A stretch of DNA of 64,000 nt from Mycobacterium sp. IS-836 (GCF_001954275.1 NZ_MBEU01000087.1:1-64000); one strand, 5' to 3'; shown: positions 37,972 to 47,157, counted from the first letter of the stretch. Notes: generated by a model from the letters alone, not told the origin. Made by a program: numbers and translations.

Positions 37972-39056
37972 CTCAGAACCCGAATCTGGCTGCGCTGTCG
38001 GCAGCGGGGGTGTCGGTCTGGCTGGATGATCTGTCTCGGACACTGCTGCATTCCGGCAAGCTGCGGCAACTGATCGACACAAGAAGCGTTGTCGGCGTGA
38101 CCACCAACCCGTCTACCTTTGAGCGCGCACTCACACACGGCCGCGCCTACGACGGCCAGATCGCCGAGCTGACGGGTCGCGGTACCGACATCGACACCGC
38201 GGTCCGCACGGCGATCACCGATGACGTCCGGGCGGCCTGCGATGTGCTGCGCCCTCAGTGGGAGACCTCCGACGGCGTCGACGGAAGAGTGTCCATTGAA
38301 GTGGACCCGTCGCTGGCGCACGACACCGATGCGACAGTCACGCAGGCCGTGGAGCTGGCCAAGATCGTCGACCGACCTAACGTCTTTATCAAAATACCGG
38401 CCACCGCTGCGGGGCTGCCCGCAATCACGGCGGCGCTGGCCAGAGGTGTTTCTGTCAACGTGACGCTGATTTTTTCCGCCGAACGTCACCGGGCGGTGAT
38501 GAATGCCTACTTGGCCGGTATCGAAGCCGCCCGGCACGCGGGCGCTGACCTTTCCCAAATCCATTCGGTCGCATCACTGTTCGTGTCCCGGGTGGATAAC
38601 GAAGTCGACAAGCGACTCGAGGCGATCGGCACCGATGAGGCACTCACGCTGCGGGGGCAGGCCGGCCTCGCCAATGCACGATTGGCCTACGCGGCCTACC
38701 AGCAGGTCTTCGAAGCCGAGCCACGCTACACCGTACTGCGCGCGGCCGGTGCTCGCGTGCAACGCCTGCTATGGGCCTCCACCGGAGTAAAAAACACCGC
38801 TTACCCCGACACGATGTATGTCACCGAACTGGTGGCACCAAACACGGTTAGCACCATTCCCGAGCCGACACTGGAGGCGGTGGCCGACCACGGCGTCATC
38901 GTGGGCGACACCGTGACCGGCACGGCGGTGCAGGCGCAGGAAGTGTTCGACCGGCTGACGGCGGTCGGTATCGATCTGTCCAACGTTTTTGATGTGCTCG
39001 AACACGACGGGGTGTCCAAGTTCGCGGCGTCCTGGTCGCGCGCACTTCAACGCTAA
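37968..39056 (+). CDS. tal: Transaldolase
   Basis: The 362-residue actinobacterial-type transaldolase transfers a dihydroxyacetone unit in the pentose phosphate pathway. The Schiff-base lysine is in NVFIKIPATAAG, and VGVTTNPSTF and TLIFSAERH are characteristic. A second transaldolase beyond the housekeeping gene suggests demand for NADPH recycling under oxidative stress, in keeping with the Msr genes before it. Confidence 0.93.
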   Translation: MTQNPNLAALSAAGVSVWLDDLSRTLLHSGKLRQLIDTRSVVGVTTNPSTFERALTHGRAYDGQIAELTGRGTDIDTAVRTAITDDVRAACDVLRPQWETSDGVDGRVSIEVDPSLAHDTDATVTQAVELAKIVDRPNVFIKIPATAAGLPAITAALARGVSVNVTLIFSAERHRAVMNAYLAGIEAARHAGADLSQIHSVASLFVSRVDNEVDKRLEAIGTDEALTLRGQAGLANARLAYAAYQQVFEAEPRYTVLRAAGARVQRLLWASTGVKNTAYPDTMYVTELVAPNTVSTIPEPTLEAVADHGVIVGDTVTGTAVQAQEVFDRLTAVGIDLSNVFDVLEHDGVSKFAASWSRALQR

Positions 39057-39102
39057 ACACTTCGTGACACTACAGCTTTCATGCATCTAGGAGACCGATC
39101 AA

Positions 39103-39162
39103 ATGTCTACGGCGGCGCCCCCGTTGGAGGGGCTTTGCCACTCGCACAGAGTCAGCTCGTAA
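39103..39162 (+). pseudogene. 19-codon open frame with strong ribosome site after tal, possible gene start remnant
   Basis: An AGGAGACC site eight bases before an ATG introduces a frame of only 19 residues (MSTAAPPLEGLCHSHRVSS). The quality of the site suggests the start of a former gene, perhaps another carbohydrate enzyme of the tal operon, truncated by deletion. It might instead be a true micro-ORF. Confidence 0.35.
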
Positions 39163-39172
39163 TATATTGCAG

Positions 39173-39409
39173 TTAAGCCTCTTCCAATGCCTCGCCGAAT
39201 GATTGAAGGGCCTTGTTATTTTGTCCGTTGACAAGCGTGTGACCCACCACCAACACAACGACGACGGGCCATTCCACGATCCCAAATACCGCCATCGCAC
39301 CGACGCCGGCATAAAACGCCAGATGTTCCAGTGGCGGCAGAGTCAGGCTGACACACCTGGGCGGCGACGCGGAAACCTTAGACGCACGTTGAACTCTCGC
39401 CTTACTCAT
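39173..39409 (-). CDS. Small membrane protein in the sigma factor operon
   Basis: The 78-residue protein has two adjacent hydrophobic stretches (about 28-43 and 47-58) and a short acidic tail. It begins 13 bases after the sigma factor stop. It sits where an anti-sigma factor would be expected but lacks the HxxxCxxC zinc motif of RshA-type anti-sigma proteins. It could be a membrane partner of the sigma factor or an unrelated small protein. Confidence 0.7.
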   Translation of the reverse strand: MSKARVQRASKVSASPPRCVSLTLPPLEHLAFYAGVGAMAVFGIVEWPVVVVLVVGHTLVNGQNNKALQSFGEALEEA

Positions 39410-39422
39410 CAGATATCCTGAT

Positions 39423-40115
39423 CTACCAAACGAGTCGCATGAACTCGATATCCGTGCCCGTTTCCTCCATGCGGGCCTTGCCGGCCGTCCTGGCCGCGTG
39501 GTCGGCTCGCGAGTCGGATAGTAAATCCCGCAGTTGTTTCCGTCCGCGATTGAGCCTCGAACCTACGGTTCCTTGCCGGGTGTCCATCATGTCGGCGATC
39601 TCCCGATAGGAGTATCCCGCAATGTCGGCAAGATACACGACGATGCGAAACTGCTCGGGCAAGAGCATCATTGCAGCCTTGAGATAGGGGTTTGGCAGCA
39701 TTTCGAGCGCTTGGTCTTCGGCTGACCGTAGGCCCCCAGGCATGCGTGAGGCACTGGTCACTAGCTGTCGATCGGTAATCTCACAAGTCAGATGCTTTGC
39801 GGGACGGCGCTTTTGCTTGCGATAGCTGCTGATAAAGGTGTTGGTCATGATCCGTCGCAGCCATGCTTTGAGGTTCGTTCCAGGCTCGAATGCGCGGAGC
39901 CCGGCATAAGCGTTGAGCACTGTTTCTTGCACCAGGTCCTCCGCATCCGCTCGATTGGAGGTCATCCGAAGAGCTTGCCGATAGAGAGGTTCAAGGAGCG
40001 GGATGACCGCGCTTTCAAATTGAGCGCTCAACGAGCCGTCCGGTACCGTTCCCTCTTGGGCCGATTCTCGCCTCACACAGCTATCACCGCAGGTACGGTA
40101 TTTGCTTGCCTCCAC
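39423..40115 (-). CDS. ECF sigma factor of the SigH/SigE type
   Basis: The 230-residue protein has region 2 (NRADAEDLVQETVLNAYAGL, NLKAWLRRIMTNTFISSYRK) and region 4 (LPEQFRIVVYLADIAGYSYR, TRQGTVGSRLNRGRKQL), closest to SigH, the mycobacterial oxidative and heat stress sigma factor. It is a paralogue, not sigH itself, since rshA does not follow. The GTG at 40115 with a GGAGGG site is the chosen start. An operator copy lies 44 bases upstream. Confidence 0.85.
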   Translation of the reverse strand: MEASKYRTCGDSCVRRESAQEGTVPDGSLSAQFESAVIPLLEPLYRQALRMTSNRADAEDLVQETVLNAYAGLRAFEPGTNLKAWLRRIMTNTFISSYRKQKRRPAKHLTCEITDRQLVTSASRMPGGLRSAEDQALEMLPNPYLKAAMMLLPEQFRIVVYLADIAGYSYREIADMMDTRQGTVGSRLNRGRKQLRDLLSDSRADHAARTAGKARMEETGTDIEFMRLVW

Positions 40116-40159
40116 AGGACCCTCCGCTCGCCATTCTGGTGCTAGCATCCACCGCCGCG

Positions 40160-40201
40160 GGGTGAGTGGTCATCACCCGCTGCGGCAATTCGTCCGGGTG
40201 A
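40160..40201 (-). promoter_or_regulatory. Composite operator copy 2, upstream of the sigma factor
   Basis: Read on the minus strand, TCACCCGGACGA (two changes from the consensus) is followed after 11 bases by GGGTGA and, 7 bases on, by TCACCC. It thus faces the sigma factor gene in the same orientation as the other copies. Confidence 0.8.
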
Positions 40202-40463
40202 GTGCAGTGCCCGCGGCAGCCACCACATCCGGTCGGCCGTCGCGGCTCTCACTACTTCTGTAGTGCGCCTTTGATGACGAAAACTCTTGGGGTCAAGGCG
40301 AATAATTCGCCGCGATCTCACCGAGCGAGGCGTCGATCTGTTCAACCGGCGCGTCGTTGAAGAGCACCATCCACGAACTCAACACCGAATAGCTCGTGCA
40401 TCGACTGCCAGTGAACTTGCCGCCGACCCGATCGACCGGTCTTGACACTTCGTCTGTCGTGCA

Positions 40464-40505
40464 CCACCCGGGTGAGTGACGGAGGTGGGCGACGACAGTT
40501 CACCC
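40464..40505 (+). promoter_or_regulatory. Composite operator copy 3, upstream of the DUF5709-lpdA unit
   Basis: CCACCCGGGTGA (one change), an 11-base spacer, GGGCGA (one change), 7 bases, then perfect TCACCC. It faces the plus-strand gene that starts at 40624. Confidence 0.8.
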
Positions 40506-40623
40506 CTCTGCACGCCATGATCAAAACGTCTACGGCTACGCAGCTGTGTCCGGTTGTCTCAGCAGAGCAGCGGGCCTGGTAGCGCGAATAAGACCTTGCA
40601 GATACGGAATGGAGACGGCGCTG

Positions 40624-41076
40624 ATGGGGATTTCTGAATTCGATGATGTGGAGGCCCATTTGCTCGAACCAGAAGAAAGCCTGGACTCAGAACAGACTGG
40701 CATCGACCTCGACGAAGGCTACTCACCCCCAGAACGCCCGCGTGAACTGCAGGCGTGGGGTCTCACCGCGAGGGAAGCACGCACCCACGAAAGTCTGACG
40801 CGCCGACTTGCCCGTGAGGTGCCCGACGTGACCGACCAGTGGGATGGCGACGGAATCGGTGATACCGCCGACAGCGATGGTGAGCGAATCGACGATCAGG
40901 TCGGCGACAAGCGCGCAGGTCGGCTCGTCGCCTTCGACGTCGACCCTACGGATCCAGGTACGGATTACCTTGCCCACGACGTCGGCGTTGACGGCGGCGC
41001 TGCCTCGGCTGAGGAAGCCGCCATGCATATCGTCGTCGATGAAGACACCAGCGCCGGTGAGGGATGGCGTCTTTGA
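40624..41076 (+). CDS. DUF5709-type acidic protein
   Basis: The 150-residue very acidic protein carries the family pattern DEGYSPPERPRELQAWGLTA followed by an ESLTRRLAREVPDV segment. DUF5709 proteins are common in stress loci of mycobacteria, function unknown. The ATG at 40624 with GGAGA eight bases upstream is the best start. It precedes the flavoprotein gene by 36 bases. Confidence 0.8.
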   Translation: MGISEFDDVEAHLLEPEESLDSEQTGIDLDEGYSPPERPRELQAWGLTAREARTHESLTRRLAREVPDVTDQWDGDGIGDTADSDGERIDDQVGDKRAGRLVAFDVDPTDPGTDYLAHDVGVDGGAASAEEAAMHIVVDEDTSAGEGWRL

Positions 41077-41112
41077 TGGCCCGTGCTCCGGCCAGTCGAT
41101 GAGATTTCAGCT

Positions 41113-42528
41113 GTGGTGACCCGAATTGTGATCCTCGGCGGCGGCCCGGCCGGATACGAGGCTGCATTGGTTGCAGCCGCACGGGGTCCCGCCGTAGCCC
41201 GCGTCACCGTCGTCGATTCGGACGGGGTCGGCGGCGCCGCGGTGTTGTGCGACTGCGTGCCATCGAAGACATTTATCGCATCCACGGGGCTGCGGACTGA
41301 ACTGCGACGGGCAACCCGCCTGGGTTTCGATATCGACATCGACGACGCCAAGGTCTGTGTGGCAGAAATCCACCAGCGGATCAAGTCGCTAGCCACCGAG
41401 CAATCAGTGGATATCACCGCCCAGCTCGTGAGCATGGGTGTCGAGTTGATGGCGGGCCGCGGCGAGCTGGTTGATGCGGCTCCCGGTCTGGCGTGTCACC
41501 GCGTCAAGGTGACTGCGCGCGACGGCAGCACCACGATCCGCGATGCCGATGTGGTGTTGATCGCCACCGGCGCGAGCCCCCGGATCCTGCCGTCGGCGCA
41601 CCCCGATGGCGAGCGCATCCTGACTTGGCGACAGCTCTACAACCTCGACTCGCTGCCCGACCATCTCGTCGTCGTGGGTAGCGGGGTGACCGGCATCGAA
41701 TTCGCAAATGCCTACACCGAACTGGGTGTGACCGTAACGGTAGTAGCGAGCCGCGACCGCGTGTTGCCGTGCGAGGACGCCGACGCCGCGCAGGTGCTCG
41801 AGGAATCGTTCGCCCAACGGGGCGTCAAACTGCTCAAAATGGCCCGTGCACAATCCGTAAGGCGCACCGACAACGGGGTGCTGGTGACAATGACCGACGG
41901 CCGCACCGTCGAGGGCAGCCATGCATTGATGTCACTTGGCTCAGTACCCAACACCGGCCGGTTGGGTCTACAGCGCGTGGGTATCGAACCCGAGCCCGGC
42001 AACTACATTGGCGTCGACCGGGTATCGCGGACACCGGTCGCGGGCATCTACGCTGCGGGGGACTGCACCGGCCTTCTGCCTTTAGCATCGGTTGCCGCGA
42101 TGCAGGGCCGGATCGCGATGTATCACGCGCTCGGTGAAGCCGTTAATCCGCTCCGGTTGCACACCGTGGCGGCGACGGTGTTCACCCACCCCGAGCTCGC
42201 GTCGGTCGGCGTCTCGCAGTCCGCGATAGACGACGGCTCTATTCCGGCCCGCACGATCATGCTGCCGTTGAAAACCAATGCGCGGGCGAAAATGTCGGAG
42301 CTGCGTCATGGCTTTGTCAAACTATTTTGTCGGCAGGACAGCGGCGTGGTAATCGGCGGCGTCGTGGTCGCGCCGATCGCTTCGGAATTGATACTGCCGA
42401 TCACTATGGCTGTTCAAAACCGGATCACCGTCGACGATTTGGCGCAGACGCTTGCGATCTACCCGTCGCTGTCCGGCTCGGTCACCGAGGCGGCGCGCCG
42501 GCTCATAGCCCGCGATGATCTGAACTGA
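41113..42528 (+). CDS. LpdA-like flavoprotein disulfide reductase (Rv3303c paralogue)
   Basis: The 471-residue protein resembles LpdA (Rv3303c), which is not a lipoamide dehydrogenase but an NAD(P)H quinone reductase-like member. It has GGGPAGYEAALVAA at the start, NAD motif VVGSGVTGIEFANAY and GIYAAGDCTGLLPLASVAAMQ. The redox region is AVLCDCVPSKTF, where the two cysteines are CDC-spaced rather than CxxxxC, so classical disulfide chemistry is unlikely. It starts at GTG 41113. Confidence 0.88.
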   Translation: MVTRIVILGGGPAGYEAALVAAARGPAVARVTVVDSDGVGGAAVLCDCVPSKTFIASTGLRTELRRATRLGFDIDIDDAKVCVAEIHQRIKSLATEQSVDITAQLVSMGVELMAGRGELVDAAPGLACHRVKVTARDGSTTIRDADVVLIATGASPRILPSAHPDGERILTWRQLYNLDSLPDHLVVVGSGVTGIEFANAYTELGVTVTVVASRDRVLPCEDADAAQVLEESFAQRGVKLLKMARAQSVRRTDNGVLVTMTDGRTVEGSHALMSLGSVPNTGRLGLQRVGIEPEPGNYIGVDRVSRTPVAGIYAAGDCTGLLPLASVAAMQGRIAMYHALGEAVNPLRLHTVAATVFTHPELASVGVSQSAIDDGSIPARTIMLPLKTNARAKMSELRHGFVKLFCRQDSGVVIGGVVVAPIASELILPITMAVQNRITVDDLAQTLAIYPSLSGSVTEAARRLIARDDLN

Positions 42529-43058
42529 TGCACGGACTAATCAGGCTGACGAGGGCTGTGTGGTTCTGTTGGTGGTTGATGCCGCATCGCGTCGATCGAC
42601 GAGCGATCGCTCTCGTCGGACTGCCTGTGGTCCTGTGGTGGCTGCAGCCGTGGAAGTTGTTGATCAGGGCTACCGCGGATGAAAGGCCGCCGCCAGGAGC
42701 ACAGACCACCTGTTGTGGCGAATTTACCGGTCACACCCACCGAACCAGCGGAGTTGCACGCCTCATGACCGTGGGTGATGGGGCACAGATTCTGTGGCTG
42801 GAAAATCTGCGCACCACTTTGGGGCCTCGACTGCGCGTATGGCTTAGCGACACACCAGTCGACCACGCCAGGTTCCCATGGCGAAAGTTTGCACACAGCA
42901 CCCACATAGACCTCGGCCGCTTGCGCGCCAATCGGGGTAACGCCGGTTACGCCGTGCCCAACGACGCCGACACCGACATGCTCAGCAGCGTTGTCCTATG
43001 GTGCGAGCGCTTCAGTGTGTCCTTCGGTGCGGCGCAATTGCACCCCGCGAGAGCATGA
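42528..43058 (+). CDS. DM13-domain membrane-anchored protein
   Basis: The 176-residue protein has an amino-terminal membrane anchor (about 26-46) and then a DM13 domain (about 62-165) with CGEFTGHTHRTSGVARLMTV and TLGPRLRVWLSD. DM13 domains are predicted to take part in redox or electron transfer at the cell surface. Its ATG overlaps the stop of the flavoprotein gene, so the two are coupled. Confidence 0.82.
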   Translation: MHGLIRLTRAVWFCWWLMPHRVDRRAIALVGLPVVLWWLQPWKLLIRATADERPPPGAQTTCCGEFTGHTHRTSGVARLMTVGDGAQILWLENLRTTLGPRLRVWLSDTPVDHARFPWRKFAHSTHIDLGRLRANRGNAGYAVPNDADTDMLSSVVLWCERFSVSFGAAQLHPARA

Positions 43059-43158
43059 TTCATCGCACGACACGGCTCAGCTGCTGAGGGTTCCCGAAGC
43101 ATGCGACGGTCAGGGCGCGGGCAGCGCATCCGATGGTGCGGTAGCAGCTTGAGACTTA

Positions 43159-43200
43159 TCACCCGGGTGAATCGTATTGAGGGGCGATGACAGATGGACC
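43159..43200 (+). promoter_or_regulatory. Composite operator copy 4, upstream of the NDH-2-like gene
   Basis: Perfect TCACCCGGGTGA, 11 bases, GGGCGA (one change), 7 bases, then a poor third element TGGACC. It faces the gene starting at 43337, 136 bases on. It is the weakest copy in its distal half. Confidence 0.7.
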
Positions 43201-43336
43201 AGGGTCGGGCGATGCTCTCCACAGCTGTCTACCACGCCGCAATCCAGGACGCCGTGGCCACCAAGGGATACCACGACCTCGTGTAACCGATTCCAGACAC
43301 CATGTGAATACCCGAATGCCAAACAGGAGATGAGAT

Positions 43337-44704
43337 ATGAAGGCGGTCCCACTTCACCGTCAACCGGAGGAGGCGGAATCGGCCAGCTCGGTGGTGATCG
43401 TCGGCAGCGGGTTCGCCGCTTTCGAATGCGCGCGGCGGCTGGCACGACGGTTAGACAAGGCGCGCGCCTCGGATGTCAAGGTGATCGTTGTTTCGCCGGT
43501 CGATTACCTGCAGTACACGCCATTGCTGGCGGACGTTGCCGGCGGGCTAGTCGACCCGCGGTTTGTCTGTGTTCCTTTGGCCGGAACGCTCAAGGGCGTG
43601 CAGGCGGTGCGCGGCCGGGTCGACAGCGTTGACTTCGACCGGCGTGTCCTCTCGTTCACCGATCCAGAGGGCCACATAGGGACGCTGTCATGGGATCGGC
43701 TGGTCTTAACACCCGGCTCGGTGACCCGGCTGTTCGATACGCCCGGTTTGGCCAAATACGCGCACGGGCTGAAGTCGACGGCCGAGGCGCTGTATTTGCG
43801 TGATCGTGTGATCGAGCAGTTGGAGCTGGCATGCGTCGACGAAAACAAAGCGCGTGCGGCCGCGCGACGCACGATTGTCGTTGTCGGTGCGTCGTACTCC
43901 GGTTCCGAATTGACGGCGCAGCTGCGTGCGCTCGCCGATGCGGCGGCGAAGCAGATGGGCTTCGATCGGGCTTTGGTGCGGTTTGTGCTACTGGACTTGG
44001 CCGACCATGTCATGCCCGAGCTGGGGCAGAAGCTCGGCGACGCGGCGATGCGTGTGCTGCGCTCTCGCGGAATCGAGGTCCGGCTGGGCACTACCCTCAA
44101 GGAGGTTCACGCCGATCATGTTGTGCTTACTGATGATTCGCGGATCGATACTTATACGTTAGCGTGGGTGGCTGGCGTGACCCCGTCACCAATGATCGCG
44201 ACACTGGGATTGGAAACCGAGCGGGGCCGGCTGAAGGTGCAGACCGATCTGCAGGTACCAGGTCACCCTGACGTGTTTGCGGCTGGCGATGCCGCCGCCG
44301 TTCCAGACCTAACCCAGCCCGGCAAGATCGCGCCGCCCACCGCCCAGCACGCGATCCGACAAGGTAAGACGTTGGCCCACAACGTCGCCGCAAGTCTCGG
44401 CTACGGTGAGCGGAGGGACTACCGTCACAGCGACAAGGGTATGGTCGTCGATTTGGGTCCGCGCTACGCCGTAGCCAACCCGCTAGGCGTGCAGCTATCG
44501 GGCTATCCCGCCAAGATTGTCGCCCGCGCCTACCACATTTACGCGCTTCCGCGCCTCGTCAACCGCTGGGCGGTCGCACTCGCATATCTTACCGACGTCG
44601 TCTTCCCCCGCACGGTGTTGTCGATGGGATTCGCTTGCGATGCCGATACCCAATTCACGGCAAGCGAAGCCGTCCACCTGCCGAAGGCAGCAGGGGCAGA
44701 ATGA
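43337..44704 (+). CDS. Type II NADH dehydrogenase-like flavoprotein
   Basis: The 455-residue protein has the FAD motif GSGFAAFECARRL (about 24), a second nucleotide motif VVVGASYSGSELTAQL (about 180) and FAAGDAAAVPDL near residue 315. These fit NDH-2 or carotenoid/sulfide-quinone-reductase-like enzymes, which pass electrons to quinone without proton pumping. The carboxy end has an amphipathic hydrophobic segment consistent with membrane contact. It starts the unit continuing into the sulfite-oxidase-like genes. Confidence 0.87.
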   Translation: MKAVPLHRQPEEAESASSVVIVGSGFAAFECARRLARRLDKARASDVKVIVVSPVDYLQYTPLLADVAGGLVDPRFVCVPLAGTLKGVQAVRGRVDSVDFDRRVLSFTDPEGHIGTLSWDRLVLTPGSVTRLFDTPGLAKYAHGLKSTAEALYLRDRVIEQLELACVDENKARAAARRTIVVVGASYSGSELTAQLRALADAAAKQMGFDRALVRFVLLDLADHVMPELGQKLGDAAMRVLRSRGIEVRLGTTLKEVHADHVVLTDDSRIDTYTLAWVAGVTPSPMIATLGLETERGRLKVQTDLQVPGHPDVFAAGDAAAVPDLTQPGKIAPPTAQHAIRQGKTLAHNVAASLGYGERRDYRHSDKGMVVDLGPRYAVANPLGVQLSGYPAKIVARAYHIYALPRLVNRWAVALAYLTDVVFPRTVLSMGFACDADTQFTASEAVHLPKAAGAE

Positions 44705-44877
44705 TATTCACGACACCATTGTCGTTCCGGCCAGCGCAATGCCTGGGCTGTTCCCCGCCGGAAAGCATATCGCGTGTTCGCTTGGGTGGGTCCGTCATCC
44801 TTGATCCCGACGGTCCTTCAGTCGGACATACAACGCTGGCTTTGTTGCAATGATCAGGACCACGAAACGGAGCACCA

Positions 44878-45475
44878 ATGACTATCGCTAACAAAGGGTT
44901 CCGCGGGCGCCGCACTGAATCGGCCCGCGAGCTGCCACCCGGTCAACATCTGACCGCGGACTTTCCAGTCCTGCAGGCAGGACCGACTCCGCGGATCGAT
45001 ATCGACAATTGGCGGTTCACGATCCGCGACGAGCGTGGCGTCGAACACGTATGGACCTGGGCTCAACTCAAGCTATTGCCCAGCGAGCGGCTCACTGTCG
45101 ACATTCACTGCGTCACCACGTGGTCCAAGCTGGATACCGCTTGGGAAGGCGTTTCGCTGGGCACGCTTTTCGAATCGGTTAACACCACAGCCGAATTCGC
45201 ACTGGTCCGTTCCTACGGCGGCTACACCACCAACATCCCGGTGGCATCTTCTTGGTGGGAAGGCTTGGATCGTCTACGCCTACCAGGGCGCACCGCTTAA
45301 CGCGGTCCACGGTGGCCCGGCGCGACTGCTGGTGCCGCATCTGTATTTTTGGAAGTCTGCGAAGTGGGTGCGATCCATTGAGCTGCGCGACAGCGACACA
45401 CCCGGATTCTGGGAGCGTTTCGGTTATCACAGCTACGGTGACCCGTGGCGAGAACAACGCTACGCCGGAGATTGA
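44878..45475 (+). pseudogene. Sulfite-oxidase-like molybdopterin oxidoreductase, frameshifted
   Basis: The first 125 or so residues (start MTIANKGFRGRR) match the molybdopterin sulfite-oxidase-like family, including LTVDIHCVTTWSKLDTAWEG with the molybdenum-ligand cysteine. Near 45250 the frame moves by one: the second frame continues with GGKAWIVYAYQGAP, GPARLLVPHLYFWKSAKW and ends at 45475. Compared with the expected IPV-x-x-LLGGKAW junction, about two bases are missing or one is added. The gene is inactive unless this is a sequencing error. Confidence 0.8.
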
Positions 45476-45478
45476 TCC

Positions 45479-46218
45479 GTGAACGATGGTTTGACAGCCA
45501 AGTTGCGGTGGCGGGTTGCGCGGGTGGTGAACTCAACGCCGGAGACCGAATCTGCGCAAACGATCGGGCTGGCCGTGGCGGGCTGGGGCGGCCACTTGGC
45601 CGGCCAGCACATTGATCTGAAGCTGACCGCTGAGGACGGGTACAGCGCACAACGCAGCTATTCGCTGAGCAGACCGGCCGACTGCGAGCGCATCGAACTC
45701 ACCGTGCAGCGCATAGCCGACGGAGAGGTCTCGCCCTATCTCACGACAGTGCCCCCGGCGAGGAGATCGAACTTCGCGGACCCATCGGCGGCTGGTTCGT
45801 TTGGCGGCCGGCCGAGGAGGTGCGGATTCTGTTGATCGCTGGCGGGTCGGGCATTGTGCCGTTGATGGCGATGCTGCGCCAGCGGATATTAATGGGCAGC
45901 ACCGACTTTCGGCTCGTCTACTCGGTGCGCAGTCCCGCCGACGTCTACTACGCCCAAGAGTTGGCACAGCTCGAGCGCGACTGTGACTGGTTGCAGGTCG
46001 CGTTGGTCTACACCCGGGCAGCCGACCAGCAGACCGGCCGGCCGCCCGGCCGGGTTGGCCACCGTGATCTCGCAGTGCCCGGGTGGACGCCCGACGACGC
46101 CTTGCGCGTCTACGTCTGCGGCCCAACGGGATTCGTGGAATCCGTGACGACAATGTTGATCGGACAGGGCCATTCGCCATCGGCCATCCGGACCGAGCGG
46201 TTCGGGCCGAGCGGCTAA
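45479..46218 (+). pseudogene. Ferredoxin-NADP reductase-like flavoprotein, frameshifted
   Basis: The FNR-type reductase begins at GTG 45479 with the FAD-binding domain (SAQRSYSLSRPA) and loses frame at the C run 45750-45754. Inserting one base restores PGEEIELRGPIGGWFVWRPA and leads into LLIAGGSGIVPLMAMLR and VYVCGPTGFVESV, the NAD domain, to 46218. It normally supplies electrons to the neighbouring sulfite-oxidase-like protein. A single-base change in a homopolymer is a typical read error, so the gene may be intact. Confidence 0.8.
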
Positions 46219-46228
46219 TGAGGAAGGA

Positions 46229-46504
46229 ATGATGGCAGAAGCGACGCATTTCGACGGGAACGCCGCCGCGGGCGCCTTCGCGGACGTGCTCGGATGCGAT
46301 GTGACCACCGCGACGCTGACTTGTGCGGGATGTGGTCGCGTCGGGGTCTTCGCCGAGACTCATGTCTATCACCGTGCCCCAGGCATCGTCGTGCGCTGCC
46401 CGGACTGCGACAACGTCGTGGCCCGGCTGGTGCGAACGCCGACCGATGTGTGGCTCGACTTGCGCGGGGCGCAGTATTGGCGTATCCCGATACCGGTTCA
46501 GTGA
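46229..46504 (+). CDS. DUF6510 zinc-ribbon protein
   Basis: The 91-residue protein has two CxxC pairs, CAGCGR and CPDCDN, forming a zinc ribbon, and belongs to DUF6510. The family is regularly encoded after the sulfite-oxidase-like and reductase genes in actinobacteria and may be a metal or cofactor accessory protein. A GAGGAAGGA site precedes it. Its stop overlaps the next start (TGATG). Confidence 0.83.
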   Translation: MMAEATHFDGNAAAGAFADVLGCDVTTATLTCAGCGRVGVFAETHVYHRAPGIVVRCPDCDNVVARLVRTPTDVWLDLRGAQYWRIPIPVQ

Positions 46505-47157
46505 TGGAGTCGCTCGACGAACTCGCTCGTCATGTCCGTACCGCTGATGTGGTGGACGCGATGGGGCGACTACATCAACATCGCTGCGATCTACTCGATC
46601 TGGTGAGTCCCACGCCCGGCCGCGTGCTTTTTGGGCCGGCTGTGACAGTCTCGTACTTCCCGAGTTGTCGAACCGCGCTGGCTCCCGAACGCTACAACTT
46701 CAAGCGGCTCTTCTATGAGGCTGTCGCTGATGGCGCTGAACGACGTGTCCTCGTGTTGGCGAGCAACGGATACACTGACACATCACTTGGCGGCGGAACG
46801 AAGCTGTCGCGTGTCCAAAACCATAGGCTTGCAGGCATTCTGACGGACGGTCGGCTTCGTGACTTCGCTGAGCTCTCACAATATGACCTAGCCATCTATT
46901 GCCGCGGCGAGGCAACGCGCTGGGGTGGTGACGTGGTCACCCCGTACGAGGCAAACCGCTCGGTAGTACTGGCGGGGGTGGGGATCCATCCGGGCGACTA
47001 CATCTTCGCCGACCCCTCGGGCGCGGTCGCCATACCTGCCAACGAGGTGCGAAGCGTTCTCCAAGGCGCGTGCCAGATCATCATGGAGGACGCACAATCG
47101 GTCGCGGCCATCCGGAACGAAACGCCATTCACGTCGTCCGGGAACACTGAACACTGA
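46504..47157 (+). CDS. RraA-like (HMG aldolase/regulator fold) protein
   Basis: The 217-residue protein has the RraA-like fold, with the metal and substrate region GTKLSRVQNHRLAGILTDG then RLRD, and the later GDYIFADPSGAVAIPA. Members are 4-hydroxy-4-methyl-2-oxoglutarate aldolases or related decarboxylases. True RraA regulators of RNase E lack this environment. It is last in the plus-strand unit. Confidence 0.8.
   Translation: MESLDELARHVRTADVVDAMGRLHQHRCDLLDLVSPTPGRVLFGPAVTVSYFPSCRTALAPERYNFKRLFYEAVADGAERRVLVLASNGYTDTSLGGGTKLSRVQNHRLAGILTDGRLRDFAELSQYDLAIYCRGEATRWGGDVVTPYEANRSVVLAGVGIHPGDYIFADPSGAVAIPANEVRSVLQGACQIIMEDAQSVAAIRNETPFTSSGNTEH

Noticed and set aside
40160..40505. DosR-type hypoxia box as explanation of the repeated palindromes
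   Set aside because: The DosR consensus centres on GGGAC...GTCCC, whereas these sites are TCACCC/GGGTGA with different spacing.
43194..43286. 30-codon frame after operator copy 4
   Set aside because: It overlaps the operator's last half-site, has only a modest ribosome site and no relatives in the window. I could not separate it from chance.
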